Assembly (NCBI GenBank): GCA_964458835.1
Contig: CAYWKV010000027.1
Location: forward strand, 1-24,190
DNA from: JAHJQQ01 sp964458835
GTDB lineage: Bacteria; Pseudomonadota; Gammaproteobacteria; Thiohalobacterales; Thiohalobacteraceae
Direction of reading: 5' to 3'
Length of the DNA: 24,190 nt
The notes under the pieces were generated by a model, which had not been told where the DNA came from, ran no database searches, and saw only the letters and a program-made list of their open reading frames with translations. This document shows, in pieces, positions 12,503 through 19,187 of the stretch (positions within the stretch are counted from its first letter, which is position 1; every line of letters starts with the position of its first letter). Made by a program: the position numbers and the translations under genes.

Positions 12503-13759
12503 CTAGCTACGCGGTATCACCTCGATACGTACCGAGATCTCGCCGCCATTTTCGACCGGACAGTGACCCAAGCTATGAAAAGCGAAGCCCACGCGGCTGT
12601 TGTAGTTAATCCGCAAGTGCAAGATGCCGGTCAGGTTGGCAGGCTCATCGAAGCTGTTGCCGACGAGAAAGACCGGGCCATTCTCACCAATCTTGCCAAT
12701 CAGGCTGGCGATTGGGGCTGAGCGCAACACGTAGCATTTGTCGAAGTCGGGCACCTGCATCTCGGCTACGACCCGGTCTTCTTCACGGCCAGTATAGCCG
12801 CCTGCGTCGGTAGGTGTCTGGGGGATGAACTGGTCATCTCCCACCTTGCCAATCCACCACTCGCCGCCGAGGTAATTGATGCTGAGCCGGTCACCCTCCT
12901 GGACATATACCCCGGTAGAGTACCAGCTGCGAGGGTCTGCGTTCAGGCCATCACCCCGCTCGGTGTTGCTTCGCTCACCACTGACCGTATGCACTTCATC
13001 GACCATGCCGACAGGAGTTGAGGTTGGTAGGGGTATCGGCGTGTTCGTTGGCGGCACTGGTGTCTCGGTCGGAGTCGGTGTGTCAGTAGGGAGCGGCGTC
13101 TCGGTTGGTGCCGGGGTGGCGCTCGGCTCTTCCGCCTCAGATTCCGCAGCCTCGGCTACCTCGATGCCCTGCTCGGCATCGGGCGTTGCCGTGACAATAA
13201 CCGTCTCGGGTGCTCCTGGCCTAAAATCGGGCAGGCCAATCTTACCCTCGGTCAGCACGTTGTAGGCCACCATTAAGAGGAGTCCCCCCAGCACAATCGC
13301 CCCGGCGATAACACCGGCAATCATCAAGCTCTGCCAGAGGCGCTGCAAGCATCCGATCCGCCTGTCAGGCGGTTGAGCGCTGGGGCCGGGCCTTATGGCC
13401 AGCGCCCGCTGCTGGCGCCGGACGATAGCTTTCTCGTCCTTCTTTACCATCGCTCGAACCCGGTCTGAGGGAACGACGACGAGCCGCTTGTCCTCGTCGG
13501 ACTGAGGCGGGATGGCGCCTGTGGCCAGCGCCGGGCAGACCTCCTGGAACAGGCGCTTGCGCCGCTGGGAGGGCTTAAGCTGGTCCAGGCCCAGCTTGAC
13601 GTAGACGTGCGCCATGGTCGATTTGACCGCCCCCTCCGTGATGAACAGCTCCTCGGCGATCTCCCGGTACAGCTTGCCCTGGCAGACGAGAGACAGCACC
13701 TCGCGCTCCCGAGGCCCCAGAGTGGACAGCATCTTGATGATTTCTTCGCGTGAAGCCAC
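12503..13759 (-). CDS. Membrane-anchored LuxR-type regulator with external LecA-like lectin domain
   Basis: About 418 aa from the GTG at 13759 (AAAGG 7 nt upstream); a longer frame back to 13870 is unlikely because it runs into the divergent promoter. A LuxR/GerE HTH covers residues about 14-60 (LGPREREVLSLVCQGKLYRE, ITEGAVKSTMAHVYVKLGL). One transmembrane helix follows at about 145-169 (MIAGVIAGAIVLGGLLLMVA). Then comes an acidic and Thr/Pro-rich linker (about 205-255, TPTPTETPVPPTNTP), and a C-terminal beta-rich domain resembling LecA/PA-IL galactose-binding lectins (STGVYVQEGDRLSINY, LIGKIGENGPVFLVGN, GEISVRIEV). The topology puts the lectin outside and the HTH inside. It is thus a candidate one-component sensor that reads a surface sugar and controls the divergent transfer operon. 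No receiver or autoinducer domain. Confidence 0.8.
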   Translation of the reverse strand: MASREEIIKMLSTLGPREREVLSLVCQGKLYREIAEELFITEGAVKSTMAHVYVKLGLDQLKPSQRRKRLFQEVCPALATGAIPPQSDEDKRLVVVPSDRVRAMVKKDEKAIVRRQQRALAIRPGPSAQPPDRRIGCLQRLWQSLMIAGVIAGAIVLGGLLLMVAYNVLTEGKIGLPDFRPGAPETVIVTATPDAEQGIEVAEAAESEAEEPSATPAPTETPLPTDTPTPTETPVPPTNTPIPLPTSTPVGMVDEVHTVSGERSNTERGDGLNADPRSWYSTGVYVQEGDRLSINYLGGEWWIGKVGDDQFIPQTPTDAGGYTGREEDRVVAEMQVPDFDKCYVLRSAPIASLIGKIGENGPVFLVGNSFDEPANLTGILHLRINYNSRVGFAFHSLGHCPVENGGEISVRIEVIPRS

Positions 13760-13831
13760 GATAAACCTTTGTTTAGTGCGGAGCTGGATATCACTCGGCG
13801 GAGCTGAGCCACCAAAATAAACCAAAGTGCA

Positions 13832-13860
13832 GTGACTCAGGCCCCTGGCTTGCGTATGCT
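13832..13860 (+). promoter_or_regulatory. Promoter of the transfer-like operon
   Basis: GTGACT (13832-13837), 17-bp spacer, TATGCT (13855-13860). The predicted start is near 13867, giving an 80-nt leader before the ATG at 13947. The promoter shares the intergenic region with the divergent LuxR-type gene, which has a GTTTAGT word at 13771-13777. Confidence 0.45.
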
Positions 13861-13872
13861 GAGGGTGCAAAA

Positions 13873-13925
13873 CGAACAGGCAGGCGAACGGCCCAGCGAA
13901 CGCCTTAGCGGGCAGTATACGCCGA
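13873..13925 (+). repeat. CGAAC direct repeats with 12-bp period in the operon leader
   Basis: CGAAC begins at 13873, 13885 and 13897, with a degenerate CGGGC at 13909: exact 12-bp steps. The block ends GTATACGCCGAA, close to GTATACGCAACCGAA in octamer array 2. It lies just downstream of the predicted transcription start, a normal repressor-operator position, and may bind the same RHH protein as the par arrays. Confidence 0.5.
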
Positions 13926-13946
13926 AATCACAGGAGGGCAAAGTCA

Positions 13947-14192
13947 ATGAACAGCTCAAGCCGCTACCGCAGCCTCAGCTTCGACCGGCGCATCCCGGCC
14001 ATCCCGCCGGTGCTCGTCACGCTCGGGGTGACCGGTGCCGTGTTCACGGCAGCCTGGCTGCTGCTGCCACCCCAGGCCCTGTACTGGCTGCTCTTGCCGG
14101 TGATGCTCGGCCTGGTGTGGCTGGCCCGCTTCGGCTGGCGGGAGGGCCTCGGCGCCCTCATCGCTTTCCTGCATCGCTTAGAGCGTAGCTAA
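13947..14192 (+). CDS. Small membrane protein, 81 aa, first gene of the transfer-like operon
   Basis: After a basic N-terminus (about 20 residues) there are two closely spaced hydrophobic helices (VLVTLGVTGAVFTAAWLLL and LYWLLLPVMLGLVWLARFG), then a short amphipathic C-terminus. AGGAGG at 13932-13937 sits 9 nt before the ATG. No family recognised. As the first gene before an ATPase that lacks its own membrane helices, it could be a small inner-membrane subunit of a transfer or coupling complex (the arrangement is reminiscent of PrgI-type small proteins, but there is no proof). Confidence 0.7.
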   Translation: MNSSSRYRSLSFDRRIPAIPPVLVTLGVTGAVFTAAWLLLPPQALYWLLLPVMLGLVWLARFGWREGLGALIAFLHRLERS

Positions 14193-14209
14193 CTAAGGAG
14201 AGAGTGACC

Positions 14210-14785
14210 ATGCTGACACAAACACGACTGGAGAGCCTGACGGTCGCCCCACCGGTCCACAGTGAGACCGCCCGGCTGGTGGCCTTTGGGCGGCAGAGTG
14301 GCTGGGACGTGCAGGTGCTGGGACAGGCCCCGCTGCCACTCGTGCCCATCCACTCGGGCGGCTGGCTGATTGTGCCCGCCCAGCAGGACACGACACCCAT
14401 CCCGGAACGGGCGCTGGAGCGCATCCAGCAGGTGTACGCGGCGGGCCTGCGCCCCAGGGGCTTCGTGCTGGTGCACGAGGCGCCGCCGCAGCTGCCCGCT
14501 CATGTCGAGACCGCGCCGGAGGACTACGCCATCTCCCATGAGCCACCGGCCAGGCGAGAGCTCAAGAAGCTGCTCAAAGCCGCGCCGGGAGCACTGCTGG
14601 TCGGCCTGCTCGGGGTGGCCGGGGCGACCGCCCTGGCTGCCGTGCTGGCGGTGGTGCTGGCCGGCGGACTAGTGGTCGGGGCGGTGGTGCTGCTGGGCGC
14701 AGCGCTGGCAGGCATCGACCCCATCCTGGTAGCCGTGATGGAGGACGACAGCTGGGTGGAGATCGACCGCTGGTGGACGGACTAG
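14210..14785 (+). CDS. Hypothetical 191-aa protein with C-terminal membrane hairpin
   Basis: The N-terminal 110 residues are soluble (VAFGRQSGWDVQVLGQAPLP, IHSGGWLIVPAQQD). A Gly/Ala/Leu/Val-rich region with two likely transmembrane helices follows at about 125-175 (ALLVGLLGVAGATALAAVLA, VLAGGLVVGAVVLLGAAL), then an acidic end. The ATG at 14210 is preferred, because AAGGAG (14195-14200) is 9 nt away; a GTG at 14204 would be only 3 nt away. It is 17 bp after the first small membrane gene and 10 bp before the next. No family recognised; a membrane component of the transfer apparatus is inferred from context. Confidence 0.75.
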   Translation: MLTQTRLESLTVAPPVHSETARLVAFGRQSGWDVQVLGQAPLPLVPIHSGGWLIVPAQQDTTPIPERALERIQQVYAAGLRPRGFVLVHEAPPQLPAHVETAPEDYAISHEPPARRELKKLLKAAPGALLVGLLGVAGATALAAVLAVVLAGGLVVGAVVLLGAALAGIDPILVAVMEDDSWVEIDRWWTD

Positions 14786-14795
14786 GAGGGGAGAG

Positions 14796-15215
14796 ATGCT
14801 GGCCTTCTTCTCAAGGCTGTTCGGGCAGTTCGCGCTGGCCGGCTGCTGCCTGTCGCTGAACATGCTGCTGGTGAGCTTCGCCATCCTCATCCGCCGCCTG
14901 CCCGCGCTGCTCGACCTCGCGCGCCGGGCGCTGCGGGGCTGGCTGGTGCTCTCCTACCGGCTCTACAGCGCCGTGCTGTCGGCGCTGGCCCCGCTCTGCT
15001 GGCAGCTGGCGGGCCTCAACCTCGTGGCCTGGTGGCCGCGCACGCTGCTGAGCCTCGGCGTCTCGCTGCTCAGCGGTGTGGGGCTGCACCTGCTTCTGGG
15101 CTTGCCGCCCCGGCTGTGGACGCTCATTCCCTTCGCCCTGCACGGCCTGGTGGTCGGCGCGCTGTGGGATGAGCTGACCGAGCCGGGCGGCATCCGGCTG
15201 GGGGAGCGCCTGTGA
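14796..15215 (+). CDS. Multi-spanning membrane protein, 139 aa, upstream of the coupling ATPase
   Basis: Three to four hydrophobic helices (LAGCCLSLNMLLVSFAILI; SAVLSALAPLCWQLAGLNLV; LLSLGVSLLSGVGLHLLLG; FALHGLVVGALWDEL). GGAGGGG lies just before the ATG. Its TGA overlaps the ATG of the ATPase gene (TGATG at 15213-15217), so the two are tightly coupled. VirD4/TraD proteins normally carry an N-terminal membrane domain, which is missing in the downstream ATPase. This gene could supply it as a separate chain. That is an inference from order and topology, with no sequence similarity to support it. Confidence 0.75.
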   Translation: MLAFFSRLFGQFALAGCCLSLNMLLVSFAILIRRLPALLDLARRALRGWLVLSYRLYSAVLSALAPLCWQLAGLNLVAWWPRTLLSLGVSLLSGVGLHLLLGLPPRLWTLIPFALHGLVVGALWDELTEPGGIRLGERL

Positions 15216-16642
15216 TGAGCAGCTTCCTCAGCCGCTGGCTGCGGCGCGACGAGACCATCCTGCCTGCCGGCCACCGCCAGACCCACACCTACGTCATTGG
15301 CCAGCCGGGCACCGGCAAGTCGCGGGCCATCGAGTCGTGGGCCATGCAGGACATCCTGGCCGGGCGGGGCGTGGGTGTCATCGACCCGCACGGCGACCTG
15401 TTCCAGCACCTGGTGGCCCGCCTGTCGGCCCGGCCCGCGCTGTGGGAGCAGGTGGTCGTCATCGACCCAACCGACCGCGAGTGGGTGGTTGGGCTTGACC
15501 CGTTGCGGGCGGTGAGCGGCTTCCCGCGCCAGCGCCTGGCACTGTTCCTGACCGACATCATCGTCAAGATCTGGGGTGTCAACGTTTCCCAGGCCCCGCG
15601 CATGGTCTGGCTGCTCACCAACAGCTTCTTAGCCCTCGCCGATTTAGAGCTCAGCCTGCTCGACCTGCCGCGCTTCCTGCTCGACCGGCCTTTCCGCGAG
15701 GGGCTGCTGCCACGCCTGACGCGCGAGGAGGTGCTGACCTACTTCCACCTGGAGTACCCGAAGGCCGAGGCCGGGGCGCGCCAGTGGGCGACGCCGGTCT
15801 TGAACAAGATAGGCGGGCTACTGTTTGACCCGGACGTGCGGCTGATGTTCGGCGCCTCCAGGCCGCTCGACTTCCGCGCGGTACTGGACGGGCAGAAAAT
15901 CATCCTGGCCAACCTGCCCAAGGGCATCCTGGGGGAGGGGACGAGCGCGCTGCTTGGTGCTTTCATCGTGGCCCAAATCCAGAAGGCCGCCCTCTCACGC
16001 TCAGACGCCCGCTACCGGCCCCCGTACTACCTGTACTTAGATGAGTTCCAGAACTACACCACCGACAACATCAAGGACATCCTGTCGGAGTCGCGCAAGT
16101 ACCAGCTCTCGCTGACCCTGGCGCACCAGTACCTCGACCAGCTGTCGGTCGAGCTGCGCGATGCGGTGCTCAACACCTCAGGCACGCTGGTCAGCTTCCG
16201 AGCCGGCTACCAGGACGCCTTCCGTCTGGCCAAGGAGATCTTCCCCTCGCCAGCCGCCATGACGCACACCGAGCGGCGCACCCGGCTGCGCTGGCTGGGT
16301 GGTTTGCCGCTCGTCACGCTTGAAGAGCGAGAGCAGCCACTCGGCTGGGAGCTGCTGGCCCAGGAGATTGCCAACCTTCCCTACCGGCAGTTCTACGCCC
16401 GGCGGCGCGGGGTGAGCCGCCCCAGCCGCCAGCGCACGCTCAACGTGCCCGACGTGCCCTTCACCCCTGAGCAGTGGGAGGCCATGGCCGCGCTCAAGGC
16501 CGCCTCCGGCCAGCGCTACGGCGAGGCGAAGGGGATGGTGAGGGAGCGAGTCGCGGCGCGCAAGGGCTGGGCGACGTTCGGCAACCGCCAATCGGCAAGA
16601 GACAACCCTTCATCAGACGACCTGCCACTGTGGGGAGAGTGA
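15215..16642 (+). CDS. VirD4/TraD-like coupling ATPase without membrane domain, 475 aa
   Basis: HerA/FtsK-fold motor that pumps DNA or DNA-protein complexes into a conjugation pore. Walker A is GQPGTGKS (about residues 29-36) in the usual context THTYVIGQPGTGKSRAIESW. IDPHGDLFQHLV follows, the family's second conserved stretch. Walker B is YYLYLDEFQNY (D and E about 276-277), and the sensor region SLTLAHQYLDQL is typical of type IV coupling proteins and relatives. It begins almost at the ATPase core, with no transmembrane helices, unlike classical VirD4 (500-700 aa). ATG at 15215 overlaps the previous stop; a GTG at 15212 is possible. 3 bp separate it from the next gene. A close alternative is a TraG/HerA-type packaging ATPase. 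Confidence 0.88.
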   Translation: MSSFLSRWLRRDETILPAGHRQTHTYVIGQPGTGKSRAIESWAMQDILAGRGVGVIDPHGDLFQHLVARLSARPALWEQVVVIDPTDREWVVGLDPLRAVSGFPRQRLALFLTDIIVKIWGVNVSQAPRMVWLLTNSFLALADLELSLLDLPRFLLDRPFREGLLPRLTREEVLTYFHLEYPKAEAGARQWATPVLNKIGGLLFDPDVRLMFGASRPLDFRAVLDGQKIILANLPKGILGEGTSALLGAFIVAQIQKAALSRSDARYRPPYYLYLDEFQNYTTDNIKDILSESRKYQLSLTLAHQYLDQLSVELRDAVLNTSGTLVSFRAGYQDAFRLAKEIFPSPAAMTHTERRTRLRWLGGLPLVTLEEREQPLGWELLAQEIANLPYRQFYARRRGVSRPSRQRTLNVPDVPFTPEQWEAMAALKAASGQRYGEAKGMVRERVAARKGWATFGNRQSARDNPSSDDLPLWGE

Positions 16643-16645
16643 GAG

Positions 16646-17641
16646 ATGAGCGCACAAAGACCGAAGTATGAGCGGGCGGAGAGCCCACCGCCGATGCGCT
16701 TCCAAGCGCGTGACGGGCAGATTATCGAGACGATCTACGAGTTCGACGGGGTGATGGCCAAGCGGCAGCTGAAGCGCCTGTTTTGGGCCGCTAGCAGCGA
16801 GCGGGCGATGGAGAAGCGGCTGTCGCTGCTCTATCACAACGGCTACCTCGACTGGCCAGGGATGGGCCAGTGGCGCTCGGAGCCCATCCCTGAGCCGGTG
16901 TGCTGGCTGGGCTGGAAGGGCGCGCTGTGGCTGGCGGGACAGCGAGGCGTGCCGGTCGAGCCGCCCGAGAAGCTGAATGAGAGCCAGCTCAGGCGGCTGG
17001 AAGGGGCACTGCGCGAGGCCGGGCTGCGCTGGGTGCGCGAGCCGCGCTGGAGCCAGCTACCGCACGACCTGGCCATCAACGACGTGCGCATTGAGCTCGT
17101 GAGCGCCATCAACGAGCTGCCACACCTGTATCTGGAGCGCTGGGTCACAGAAGGCGCGTTCTCGGCAGAGATGGACGTGGTGGCCTATACCGTCAACGGC
17201 CAGAGCGGTCGGGCCAGGACGCGCAAGCGCGGGGTGCGCCCTGACGGCTATTTCGTCGTCTATGACCGGGAGCGGGCAGGAAGCGGCCAGCCCGCCCGTG
17301 CCCGCTTCCTGCTGGAGGTGGACAACACCACCCACGACCTGGCGAGCTTTGGCCGGGAGAAGGTGCTGCCCGGCATTGCCTACCTCAAAGACCCGGCCTA
17401 CCAGCAGCGCTTCGGGATGAATGCCGGTCGCTGGCTGGTGGTCACGCTCGGCACCGAGCGGCGGCTGAGAAACCTCGTGGACAGGGCCCACCACGTCGGG
17501 GGAGAGAGCGCCGCGCTGTTCTGGTTTGCGACTTACGCGCAGCTGGCAGCAGCTAACCCGCTGTGTGCGCCGATCTGGCACCAGGCTGGGCGCGCGGAGC
17601 CGTTCGCCCTCTTTTCGGGGGCAGCGTCTCGCCTGGAATGA
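16646..17641 (+). CDS. Replication-relaxation family protein (first copy), 331 aa
   Basis: Matches the replication-relaxation (Replic_Relax) family pattern: a winged-helix start (DGQIIETIYEFDGVMAKRQL, LFWAASSERAMEKRLSLLYH), then LPHDLAINDVRIEL (about 141-154), RPDGYFVV and a conserved FLLEVDNTTHD, followed by GREKVLPGIAYL. Members sit on plasmids and integrative elements, often beside coupling ATPases; they are thought to bind or relax DNA, but the mechanism is not established. The DG...EVD acidic pattern suggests a nuclease-like (PD-(D/E)XK-type) core, as inference. It is 3 bp after the ATPase gene, so co-translated, and is a paralog of the gene at 18002. Confidence 0.78.
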   Translation: MSAQRPKYERAESPPPMRFQARDGQIIETIYEFDGVMAKRQLKRLFWAASSERAMEKRLSLLYHNGYLDWPGMGQWRSEPIPEPVCWLGWKGALWLAGQRGVPVEPPEKLNESQLRRLEGALREAGLRWVREPRWSQLPHDLAINDVRIELVSAINELPHLYLERWVTEGAFSAEMDVVAYTVNGQSGRARTRKRGVRPDGYFVVYDRERAGSGQPARARFLLEVDNTTHDLASFGREKVLPGIAYLKDPAYQQRFGMNAGRWLVVTLGTERRLRNLVDRAHHVGGESAALFWFATYAQLAAANPLCAPIWHQAGRAEPFALFSGAASRLE

Positions 17642-17686
17642 TCCCATTGACTCGAGGTGGGAGGGGATGTTAGAGTCGGCCTTACC

Positions 17687-17989
17687 ATGCGAATTGACCA
17701 ACTGAGCACTAGCTGGTGGGTGTGTCGCCAGGTGATGCGGCATCTCAACCGCCGCGCCGACCTGGAGCGTCTGCTGCGCTGGGCGATCCGCAAGCGGCTG
17801 CCCGGCCCGCGCACCACCTACGAGCGCCAGATGGGGCACACCGTGCGCACGCTGGTCACGTACAAGGCCCATCACCCGAGGCTCGTGCGCTGGGCGCTCC
17901 GGCTGCACCGCCTGAACAGCCTGCTCAACCCGCCGCCGCGCTACTGGGCCAAAGGCTCGGCCAGGAAATACCGGCTGAGTGAGGGCTGA
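17687..17989 (+). CDS. Small basic hypothetical protein, 100 aa
   Basis: Very basic (MRIDQLSTSWWVCRQVMRHL, then LERLLRWAIRKRL), all predicted helical, with many Arg and His. No membrane segment, no recognised family. It is set between the two replication-relaxation paralogs, so it is likely a DNA-binding accessory in the same pathway. The ATG at 17687 follows a TAGAGT hexamer by about 10 nt; an in-frame GTG at 17657 would add ten residues, but has no Shine-Dalgarno. Codon use matches the neighbours. Confidence 0.6.
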   Translation: MRIDQLSTSWWVCRQVMRHLNRRADLERLLRWAIRKRLPGPRTTYERQMGHTVRTLVTYKAHHPRLVRWALRLHRLNSLLNPPPRYWAKGSARKYRLSEG

Positions 17990-17995
17990 TATAAT
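17990..17995 (+). promoter_or_regulatory. -10 element directly before the second replication-relaxation gene
   Basis: A perfect TATAAT lies 6 nt before the ATG at 18002, so the transcript would begin at or next to the start codon (leaderless). No good -35 (AATACC at 17-bp spacing) and no Shine-Dalgarno are present. Confidence 0.4.
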
Positions 17996-18001
17996 GGCCC
18001 T

Positions 18002-18874
18002 ATGCCTCGCCGCAAGCCCTTCACCCGCCCGCTAAAGTCTCCTGACAACATCCAGTTAACCAAGCGCGATATTCGCATCTTAGAGGGCATCTACACTCAT
18101 GGCGGGATGTTGTCGCTGCGGCAGATTGACCGGCTTTTCTTCACCGGCAGGGGCAGCGCTCACCCCCGCCAGCGCATGAGTAAGCTCTTCGTCAACCGCT
18201 ACGTGGCCATGCCCAGCCCCAAAGAGCTGCACCAGGTGCCCTACGGCGAGACGGTGTACTGGCTGGACGAGCGGGGTGCGGAGATAGTAGCTGGGCTCTA
18301 TGGGGAGACGCCCAAGACCTTTGACTACCGGCGTGACATCCGCTGGTCGCTGGTCGCCCACGACCTGCGCGTCAACGACGTGCATATCGCGGTGACACAG
18401 GCTTGCGAGCGCGACGAGCGGCTGGAGCTTCAGCACTGGGAAGGGGAGAGTGTGTTCCGAGCATGGCCCGATATTGTGACCTACACCAATGAGCGGGGGC
18501 GCCAGCAGCGCCGCCGCATCATCCCCGATAGCTTCTTTCACATCACCCGAGACGGCAGGGATTATGCCTTCCTGCTGGAGCTTGACATGGCCACCGAGCA
18601 CAACCCGCGTGTGGGCCGAACTAAGATACTGCCCGGCTTAGCCTACCTTGGCAGTGAGGCTTACCGGGAGCGGTTCAGGCTGCAGTACGGCCGCTGGCTG
18701 TTTGTCACGACCGGCGAGCGGCGCATGCATAATATGAGAGCGCAGGCGCGACGCATGGGGGCGAGAGGCGAGTTCTACTTCACCACGTTCGAGCAGCTGA
18801 CACCCGAAACCGTGCTGCGCGAGCCGATCTGGCTGATGCCCGACAGGGACGTACCTATCAGCCTAATTCCGTGA
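18002..18874 (+). CDS. Replication-relaxation family protein (second copy), 290 aa
   Basis: Paralog of the gene at 16646, with the same blocks in the same order: winged helix (LTKRDIRILEGIYTHGGMLS, LRQIDRLFFTGRG), VAHDLRVNDVHIAV, WEGESVF, IPDSFFHI, FLLELDMATEH, KILPGLAYL, and YGRWLFVTTGERRMHNM, close to GRWLVVTLGTERRLRNL in copy one. The shared acidic pairs (PD...LELD) could be a metal site. It is shorter at both ends. The two copies may work as a heterodimer or serve different DNA ends. It probably has its own leaderless transcript, from TATAAT at 17990. It ends the GC-rich transfer module. Confidence 0.78.
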   Translation: MPRRKPFTRPLKSPDNIQLTKRDIRILEGIYTHGGMLSLRQIDRLFFTGRGSAHPRQRMSKLFVNRYVAMPSPKELHQVPYGETVYWLDERGAEIVAGLYGETPKTFDYRRDIRWSLVAHDLRVNDVHIAVTQACERDERLELQHWEGESVFRAWPDIVTYTNERGRQQRRRIIPDSFFHITRDGRDYAFLLELDMATEHNPRVGRTKILPGLAYLGSEAYRERFRLQYGRWLFVTTGERRMHNMRAQARRMGARGEFYFTTFEQLTPETVLREPIWLMPDRDVPISLIP

Positions 18875-19101
18875 TGGTTCGGGTTCCGCGAGAGCCCTCC
18901 TTCTGCTATGCTGAGAGTGCGCTGCGGCGACGAGCACCGCGCCGTAAGCGAGGGGCTGGCAGGCCCTTGCCCTGGCTTTCGAGCATGAGCCGTGCAAGCA
19001 TCGTGAAGCTTGCCCACTTCAGGATGGGCGTCCGGGCGGCGCGGGCGAGGCGCTGGCCGGTGTTTGATCTGCCAGCCTCGCAATCCCTGTTCAGAATGGG
19101 C
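18875..19101 (+). other. GC-rich gap with short hairpins, no supported gene
   Basis: A TATGCT hexamer (18907-18912) begins a block, TATGCTGAGAGTGC, almost identical to the transfer promoter's TATGCTGAGGGTGC. Stems follow: GCCCA/TGGGC (about 19010-19028) and GAGG-CTGGC/GCCAG-CCTC with a 2-nt bulge (about 19047-19080). The 79-codon frame covering it (18871-19110) lacks a Shine-Dalgarno and protein-like composition. A small RNA or the remnant of a junction are options. Confidence 0.35.
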
Positions 19102-19130
19102 TTTACATGAGCACGGTTACATTATATTAT
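19102..19130 (+). promoter_or_regulatory. Promoter of the DNA methyltransferase gene
   Basis: TTTACA (19102-19107), exact 17-bp spacer, TATTAT (19125-19130): 5/6 matches at both boxes. It gives a leader of about 50 nt with AAAGGAG (19177-19183) before the ATG at 19188. It starts exactly where base composition turns AT-rich. Confidence 0.65.
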
Positions 19131-19187
19131 TCCTTACAGGTTCTGTTTTTGTCATTAGTTATTTCATAAACTGAAAAAGGAGTAGTT

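Noticed and set aside
13832..14188. 118-codon plus-strand open frame
   Set aside because: It begins in the promoter and overlaps the 81-aa membrane gene, which has AGGAGG and two convincing helices.
17057..17908. 283-codon open frame on the minus strand
   Set aside because: Antisense to the first replication-relaxation gene and the basic 100-aa gene, with no domain and no Shine-Dalgarno.
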